Assembly: GCA_964384215.1 (NCBI GenBank)
Contig: CAYLLB010000007.1
Coordinates: 1-64,000 of the forward strand
Direction of reading: 5' to 3'
DNA: 64,000 nucleotides
DNA from: JAJFUV01 sp964384215
GTDB lineage: Bacteria; Acidobacteriota; Terriglobia; Bryobacterales; Bryobacteraceae
The notes under the pieces are model-generated. The model saw only the letters and a list, made by a program, of their open reading frames with translations. It was not told the DNA's origin and searched no databases. Position numbers and translations under genes: made by a program. Positions 59,189-64,000 of this stretch are shown in pieces. Numbering within the stretch: the stretch's first letter is position 1; each line of letters starts with the position of its first letter.

Positions 59189-60238
59189 CTAGCCGCGACC
59201 CACGCGGGTGCGCGCCACGGTTTTCGCCGTAGGCTTCGGGGCGGGAATGCTCACCGGGTGGTAACGGAACCAGCTGGCGATGTAACGGTCGTCCGCCTTG
59301 CGGCGCTTCATGATCTCCCCGCGCTTGTCGAGCACGCGGCGCCAGTTGCAGGCCAAGTACCAGAACGCCTTCAAGGAGCTGTGCTCCCAGGCCAGGCAGT
59401 AAATCACCACCAGCAAGTCCCGCAGCGTGATGGAAAACCAGTTGCGGCGGTATAGATCCGGCGTTATGTTCTTCATGCGCATCAGGAAGCGGTTCTTCAC
59501 CGAGTGCATGTTGATGACAGCCGGCAGGGCGCGGCGGTTGCCGGGCAGGGCACTGCGAACGTGATAGCCACGCGCCAGCGGCGTGTAGATGCACTTCCAG
59601 CCGAATAGCTGCGCTCGCCATGCTACGTCCGCATCTTCGCGGTACACAAAGAAATCCGTATCGAAGAACTCGCCGTTTATGGAAACGTCCTCGATCATCT
59701 CGCGCCGGTACAGGGCGGCGGCGGCCGAGGCGCCGAAAACGTACTCGTGCTTGAGGAAGTGGCCGTTATCCACTTCCTGGCTGCCACGATCCAGATGGCG
59801 GAGCATGGGCGTGAAGTAGATGCCGGTGGAATCCACCAGTGGTTTATCGGGGAGGTCGAAAGTGGCGGTCATGGTCAGCAGCTTGCCGCAGACGGTGCCA
59901 ACCTTAGGACTAATACTGCCGGCTTCGACCAGCGCCTGGATGAATCCAGGAAGCAGCAGCAGATCCGGATTCAGCGCCAAAACCCAATCGCCGCCGGACA
60001 TGCGGATCGCCTGGTTCTGGGCGGCGGCGAACCCGAAGTTCTCGCTGTTGTAAATGATCTGGCAACGGTCCTCGAACTGCTCGAGAATGTCCGAGGTGCC
60101 GTCGGTGGAGGCGTTGTCGACTACGATGATCTCTTTGGCGGGATACTTCTGGGCGAGCACGCTTTCCAGGCAGCGCTTGATGAACCGCCCGCTGTTGTAG
60201 GTGACGATCGTGACCGAGACGAGTTCGTTAGCTACCAT
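59189..60238 (-). CDS. GT2 family glycosyltransferase (1)
   Basis: 349 residues. GT-A fold start VSVTIVTYNSGRFIKRCLES, nucleotide site VVDNASTDGT, ALNPDLLLLPGFIQAL and a late acidic motif VYREDADVAWRAQLFGW are typical for rhamnosyl- or related transferases of surface polysaccharides. It is the last of four GT2 genes on this strand. The C-terminal part is basic and ends with KTVARTRVGRG. Sugar specificity unknown. Confidence 0.88.
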   Translation of the reverse strand: MVANELVSVTIVTYNSGRFIKRCLESVLAQKYPAKEIIVVDNASTDGTSDILEQFEDRCQIIYNSENFGFAAAQNQAIRMSGGDWVLALNPDLLLLPGFIQALVEAGSISPKVGTVCGKLLTMTATFDLPDKPLVDSTGIYFTPMLRHLDRGSQEVDNGHFLKHEYVFGASAAAALYRREMIEDVSINGEFFDTDFFVYREDADVAWRAQLFGWKCIYTPLARGYHVRSALPGNRRALPAVINMHSVKNRFLMRMKNITPDLYRRNWFSITLRDLLVVIYCLAWEHSSLKAFWYLACNWRRVLDKRGEIMKRRKADDRYIASWFRYHPVSIPAPKPTAKTVARTRVGRG

Positions 60239-60276
60239 TCACAAACACTCGCACACTGGAGTTTGGTTCCACCCAC

Positions 60277-61224
60277 TCACAGCGCCGGAACCGGTTCTCC
60301 ATTCTTGCGATTCTCCGCGCCTGACAGCACGCGTCGAACCGACAACTTCAACAAGTTGCCACAAACCGATACCGGCCGTAGGCTCCGCTCCGCCAGCATC
60401 CCCGCTACTGCACGCGGAATGACACTCAGAGCCGTCGCGGTTCCCACCCCCCGGGTGGCCATCCCCGAAAGGTGCTTCGCCGCATACCTCAGTAAGTTAG
60501 CATACCAATAAATTTGCCGCTGTTCCCAGCCCAGCAGTCTCGCCGAATAGCCGCCGCGGTGCCTGGCGATGGCATCCGGCACGTAAAACAGCCTATAACC
60601 GCGGTCCCGGGCGCGCTTTGCGTAGTCCACATCCTCGAACCAGAGCGGGTAGAATTCTTCAGCGAATCCCCCCAAAGACGCCCAAACATCGCGGCGAAGC
60701 ATGAGAAGGGCACCCGCCGGCTGATCTACCTCCGCCGCCTGCTCGGGGTCGAAGTCCAGATTGCGATAGCGGCGATTGATGGGATTCCCCGGCAGGAACC
60801 GGTTCAATCCGAGCACCTCGAAAGCGAGCGTCCACCCGGTAGGGAAGCGCCTGACCAGGAAACCGGTCTGCGCTACCCCGTTCCCATCGAGCAACTTTCC
60901 ACCGGCCGCCGCCACGTTCGGATCGCGGCAGGCTGCCACCAACCCGTCCAGCGGGGTTTCGAGCACCGCATCGGGATTCAACAGCAGCACAAACGGGCGA
61001 TCGAGTGACCGTATGCCCTGGTTGGCGGCCGCCGCAAAGCCGCGGTTTTCGCGATTGGCGATCAGGCGGACTGAGGGCCGGACGCGGACGACCTCACGGG
61101 TCGAGTCGGTGGAGGCGTTGTCCACCACCACCACATCGTCCGAAAAACGCAGAGCGGCGTCCAGGCAGGCGCCGATTTCGGCTTCCGCGTTCCAGGCGAC
61201 GATGACGATTCCCGTTTCGCTCAT
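60277..61224 (-). CDS. GT2 family glycosyltransferase (2)
   Basis: 315 residues from the ATG at 61224, which overlaps the stop of the upstream glycosyltransferase as ATGA. Motifs: TGIVIVAWNAEAEIGACLD, VVDNASTDSTREVV, LLLNPDAVLETPLDGLV and LWFEDVDYAKRARDRGY. The same layout as its neighbour suggests duplication within the cluster. An apparent in-frame extension upstream of 61224 is antisense to nothing real and is rejected. Donor and acceptor unknown. Confidence 0.88.
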   Translation of the reverse strand: MSETGIVIVAWNAEAEIGACLDAALRFSDDVVVVDNASTDSTREVVRVRPSVRLIANRENRGFAAAANQGIRSLDRPFVLLLNPDAVLETPLDGLVAACRDPNVAAAGGKLLDGNGVAQTGFLVRRFPTGWTLAFEVLGLNRFLPGNPINRRYRNLDFDPEQAAEVDQPAGALLMLRRDVWASLGGFAEEFYPLWFEDVDYAKRARDRGYRLFYVPDAIARHRGGYSARLLGWEQRQIYWYANLLRYAAKHLSGMATRGVGTATALSVIPRAVAGMLAERSLRPVSVCGNLLKLSVRRVLSGAENRKNGEPVPAL

Positions 61225-62201
61225 GTCAGGGCGAAGTACATCCTCCAATACCAATCTTGCCCGACGGCCTTCTGCAGTTCGCGAATCTCGCCTTCGCTGG
61301 CCCGCAGAACCTCGTCGATCCGCGGATGGTCCTCGCGGCCCCGCACCGCCGCGGATAAGCGCAGTCCCTCGCGCTTGCCCGCGAGCCAGGCGCGCGCACC
61401 ACGGTGCCGCAGCGCCACCAGGCCCCACAACAACTGTCCGGCGATCGCGGGCCAGCCATACCGGCGCAGCCACTTCCGCGGATAGTGCTTGGCGGCCAGC
61501 AGAACCTGATTCCTCGAAATCAGCCTCACTTTTTCCGGGTGCCAGGCACCCAGCGTCGCGCTGCCGCGGTGGCTGGCGACGGCCGAAGGCTCGTAGACGC
61601 CCTGGAATCCCCCCAACGCGCAACGCAACCCGAACTCCACGTCTTCGAGATAGGATTCGAAGCGCTCGTCCAGTCCTCCGGTCATCTCAAACAACTCCCG
61701 GCGGACCAACGCGGCGGTCAACGGCGCGAAACGGATCTTCCGTCTCCGGTTCCAGACCGGACCGTCGGCCCTGGCATCGCCGCAACGCCAGGCGCAACCG
61801 CTGCGCGCCACCGCATCGAAGCTGCCGTCGAGCAGGTCCGGCCGCTCGGCCTTCACTAGCTTGCCGGAGGCGAACCACGCGTCCGGTTCCGACGCCGCGT
61901 CCAGCAGCTTCTCGATCCAGCGCGGCTCCGGTTCGACGTCGTTGTTCAGCACCGCGACCCAATCGGTGCGGCACAAGGCTACCCCGTGGTTGACAGCGGC
62001 GGCAAACCCCCGGTTGCGCTCCATGCGGACCACCCGCGCGCCGGCGCGTTGCGCTACCTCGACGGAGTCGTCGCTGCTGGCATTGTCCACCACCAGCACT
62101 TCCGATGGCGAAACGGTCTGCGCCGCAAGCGAACGGAGCGCCGAGGCAAGAAGGTCCTGCCGGTTCCAGTTCGGAATGATTGCGGTCACGGCCGTCGACA
62201 C
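61221..62201 (-). CDS. GT2 family glycosyltransferase (3)
   Basis: 326 residues. AIIPNWNRQDLLASALRSLA, VVDNASSDDSVEVAQ, VLNNDVEPEPRWIEKLL and the late YLEDVEFGLRCALGGF motif show a GT2 enzyme of the same group as the two genes downstream, with which it is translationally coupled (ATGA at 61221-61224). Substrates unknown. Confidence 0.88.
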   Translation of the reverse strand: MSTAVTAIIPNWNRQDLLASALRSLAAQTVSPSEVLVVDNASSDDSVEVAQRAGARVVRMERNRGFAAAVNHGVALCRTDWVAVLNNDVEPEPRWIEKLLDAASEPDAWFASGKLVKAERPDLLDGSFDAVARSGCAWRCGDARADGPVWNRRRKIRFAPLTAALVRRELFEMTGGLDERFESYLEDVEFGLRCALGGFQGVYEPSAVASHRGSATLGAWHPEKVRLISRNQVLLAAKHYPRKWLRRYGWPAIAGQLLWGLVALRHRGARAWLAGKREGLRLSAAVRGREDHPRIDEVLRASEGEIRELQKAVGQDWYWRMYFALT

Positions 62202-62273
62202 AGAGTCAATCCTTATGCGTGAATGGACGGAGAATACGGAACAGCAGGCGGGTTCGTAAATTCGATCTTATCA

Positions 62274-62957
62274 CTACCTACGCTTGCGCGCAAAACGTTT
62301 TCTGGCCAGGAAGAACAGATTATGGAAGCCGTCGCGCCACGGATTGAGCTTGATCTCGCCTAAACGGGACGAATACTGGATGGAGATCTCCCGGAAACGC
62401 ACGCGCGGGTTCTTGAGCGCCTCGATTTTGATCTCCTCGCTGAAGGCCATGCCATCGCTGGTGAGATCCATCTTGTCAAGAATGGAACGGCGCAGCACCC
62501 ACATGCCGGACTGCGAGTCGCGCACCCAGCGCAGGTAGAGGATCGACATCGCCAGCGAGAGCACCAGGTTGCCGAACTTGTGTTTGAAGCTCATGGCTTG
62601 GCGATCCCGGACGGGGAAGCGCGATGCGTTGAGGAAGTCGGCCTCCAGGTGCAGGAAGGCCTCAAGCAGGTAGGAAATGGCATCCACCGGATAGCTGTGG
62701 TCGCCGTCGAGCGTGATGATCACGTCGCCGGTAGCTTGGGCGAAGCCCCGCTTATATGCCCGCCCGTAGCCCCGCACTTCCTCCCGGATCACCTTGGCCC
62801 CCAGGCTGGCGGCCACTTTCGAGGTGTTGTCGGTGGAGCCGTTGTCGACAACAATCACCTCGTCGATGAAGGCCGGCATGGGGCGCAAAACCTGCTCGAT
62901 GCCCTGCTCTTCGTTCAGACACGGAATGATGACGGTGATCTTGAGGCCCTTATACAT
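62274..62957 (-). CDS. GT2 polyprenyl-phosphate sugar transferase-like (DPM1-like)
   Basis: 227 residues, short like dolichol-phosphate mannose synthase. VTVIIPCLNEEQGIEQVL, VVDNGSTDNTSKVA, RGYGRAYKRGFAQATGDVII and LDGDHSYPVDAI give the DxD-type donor site; GMWVLRRSILDKMDL and the basic end FFLARKRFARKRR follow. It probably loads a sugar onto a polyprenyl phosphate on the cytoplasmic face for transfer across the membrane. First gene of the four-gene GT2 group. Confidence 0.88.
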   Translation of the reverse strand: MYKGLKITVIIPCLNEEQGIEQVLRPMPAFIDEVIVVDNGSTDNTSKVAASLGAKVIREEVRGYGRAYKRGFAQATGDVIITLDGDHSYPVDAISYLLEAFLHLEADFLNASRFPVRDRQAMSFKHKFGNLVLSLAMSILYLRWVRDSQSGMWVLRRSILDKMDLTSDGMAFSEEIKIEALKNPRVRFREISIQYSSRLGEIKLNPWRDGFHNLFFLARKRFARKRR

Positions 62958-62977
62958 GCAGTATGATGGTGGGTGTC

Positions 62978-63481
62978 ATGAAGTGGATCGCCTTATTATT
63001 ATGCAGCTTTCCGGCGCTGGCAGGCTTGACGGACGTCAAATCGGTCTATCTGCTGCCCATGACGCACGGGATGGACCAGTACCTGGCGAACCATCTGGTC
63101 AAGGCCGGCGTTTACCAGGTCGTGACGGATCCCAAGCGCGCGGACGCGGTCTTCACCGACCGGCTGGGCGATGCGCTGGAGACCCGACTGAAGGAGTTCT
63201 ATCCGGAGCCGAAGCCCGAAGAAGAAAAGAAGGCCGAGGCGCAGGATTCAAGTGCGGCTCCCGCTTCGAAGGACGTCACCGAATACGCGGGAGCGCCGAC
63301 CCGGGTCAGTTCCTTCAGCGCCAGTAAAGGGAACCTGTTTCTCGTCGATGTGAAGTCGCGCGCCGTGCTCTGGTCCATACACGCGCGCCCCAAACACAAC
63401 ACACCCGCTGAACTCGACAAAACCGCAGGGCACGTCGTGAAGGCTTTGGACGAAGCGCTTCACCCCAAACCCAAGAAATAA
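62978..63481 (+). CDS. Small secreted protein, unknown function
   Basis: 167 residues from ATG 62978 (ATG 62963 also in frame). Signal peptide MKWIALLLCSFPALAG. The mature part has LTDVKSVYLLPMTHGMDQYL, KRADAVFTDRLGDALETRL, an acidic Glu/Lys linker and a closing domain with GNLFLVDVKSRAVLWSIHAR. The pattern, a strand-rich start, a variable linker and VLWS near the end, is like periplasmic proteins that assess cell-envelope components, but no family can be named. Confidence 0.6.
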   Translation: MKWIALLLCSFPALAGLTDVKSVYLLPMTHGMDQYLANHLVKAGVYQVVTDPKRADAVFTDRLGDALETRLKEFYPEPKPEEEKKAEAQDSSAAPASKDVTEYAGAPTRVSSFSASKGNLFLVDVKSRAVLWSIHARPKHNTPAELDKTAGHVVKALDEALHPKPKK

Positions 63482-63494
63482 GCCCGCCGTTGGA

Positions 63495-63905
63495 TCAGAT
63501 ATCCGAGCAGCAGAATTTGCACTTGGTCGCTTCGGCGGCCACGGTCTCCTTGCAGCGTGGGCAGACCTTTGTCGGCGGTGCGGGCGCCGGGGCCTCTTCT
63601 TTTATAAAACTCTTCGTGATCAAGTAGATGCAGAAGGCGATCACGATGAAGTCCACGATACTTCCCGCAAAGTTGCCGAAGTTGATCGCGTTCACCACTT
63701 CCTTACCGTCGGCACCCACGGTCTTGGTGAGGATCATCTTCGCCGTACGCCACTCGCCGCCTGGGATCAGTAGGCTGATCAACGGCATGATGATGTCCGC
63801 CACAAGCGACGAAACCACTTTACCGATGGCCCCGCCGATGATGACGGCGATCGCGAGGCCAAGAACTTGATGCTTCAACAGGAAATCCCGGAATCCCTTG
63901 ATCAT
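63495..63905 (-). CDS. mscL: Large-conductance mechanosensitive channel with C-terminal zinc ribbon
   Basis: 136 residues from ATG 63905, with GAGGAGG 4 bases upstream. MscL features: amphipathic start MIKGFRDFLLKHQVLGLAIA, the pore helix VIIGGAIGKVVSSLVADIIMPL, and the second membrane helix IVDFIVIAFCIYLITKSF. It opens under membrane tension to release solutes. In place of the usual helical C-terminal bundle there is a Pro/Ala linker and a four-cysteine ribbon: C115, C118, C129 and C132 (CPRC, CKFC). That tail may bind zinc and form the cytoplasmic cap. Confidence 0.93.
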   Translation of the reverse strand: MIKGFRDFLLKHQVLGLAIAVIIGGAIGKVVSSLVADIIMPLISLLIPGGEWRTAKMILTKTVGADGKEVVNAINFGNFAGSIVDFIVIAFCIYLITKSFIKEEAPAPAPPTKVCPRCKETVAAEATKCKFCCSDI

Positions 63906-64000
63906 TACGCCTCCTCTACCCTGCCCAGCTAAAGGGCACCGAATCATCTTAGTCCAGGGCGCAATGCAATTCAATGCAAATCCGCCCGCAACGGGCCCGC

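Overview
The window looks like a chromosomal, replication-origin-proximal segment of a GC-rich Gram-negative soil bacterium, most likely an Acidobacteriota of the Bryobacterales/Solibacter type. This placement is an inference from gene content and style. Seen in the sequence are lipid A genes (fabZ, lpxA, lpxI), many secreted or Tat-exported carbohydrate enzymes, OmpR-type winged-helix regulators with a C-terminal membrane helix, and many start codons that sit 5-8 bases after a TANNNT -10 box, suggesting leaderless mRNAs. No phage, insertion sequence, CRISPR array or rRNA operon was found. Two tRNA genes are present: an anticodon-CAT tRNA on the minus strand at 17833-17907 and tRNA-Gly(GCC) at 43398-43473.

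Layout. 1-12.4 kb: end of a membrane glycosyltransferase, a URO-D family enzyme, a polysaccharide-degradation pair (beta-helix protein plus PcRGLX/YetA-like lyase), a divergent tryptophanase/tyrosine phenol-lyase family enzyme, a glucuronokinase-like GHMP kinase divergent from dtd, and a small basic coiled-coil protein. 12.4-17.9 kb: purD, mnmG, rsmG, parA and parB, with two parS sites at the rsmG/parA junction. 18-23 kb: three secreted sugar-metabolism proteins and, between them, a gene-free stretch with a consensus promoter and strong predicted RNA folding (candidate ncRNA). 23-27.8 kb: surface polysaccharide genes (Wzt-type ABC ATPase, methyltransferase with coiled coil, fused GT2-GT4). 27.8-36.2 kb: secreted ankyrin protein, soluble histidine kinase/NarL regulator pair, two Tat-type TIM-barrel isomerases, sppA and a DUF1972-type glycosyltransferase.

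36.2-41.7 kb: gyrB, dnaN and dnaA on the minus strand. AT-rich spacers with degenerate DnaA boxes lie on both sides of dnaA, a probable bipartite oriC. 41.7-53.6 kb: flavin reductase, a wHTH-membrane regulator, a PHP-like hydrolase, a DppA-type peptidase, an alpha/beta hydrolase, a decayed two-component locus, an amidohydrolase, an EtfB homologue without EtfA, DinB, a GH51 arabinofuranosidase and an M20 peptidase. 53.6-58 kb: fabZ-lpxA-lpxI-oxidoreductase, then a TonB-domain protein. 58-64 kb: a FliA/WhiG-type sigma factor with a hairpin-rich leader, four GT2 glycosyltransferases, a small secreted protein and mscL with a zinc-ribbon tail.

How it fits together: the core is origin biology (dnaA, dnaN, gyrB, parABS, mnmG/rsmG) with envelope construction around it (lipid A, polysaccharide export, glycosyltransferases, TonB, MscL, SppA) and plant-polysaccharide use. 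The observations most worth checking are the candidate structured RNA, the widespread leaderless-start pattern, the plant-type glucuronokinase homologue, the active-site change in the tryptophanase-family enzyme, and the two-component locus that has lost its kinase and most of its receiver.
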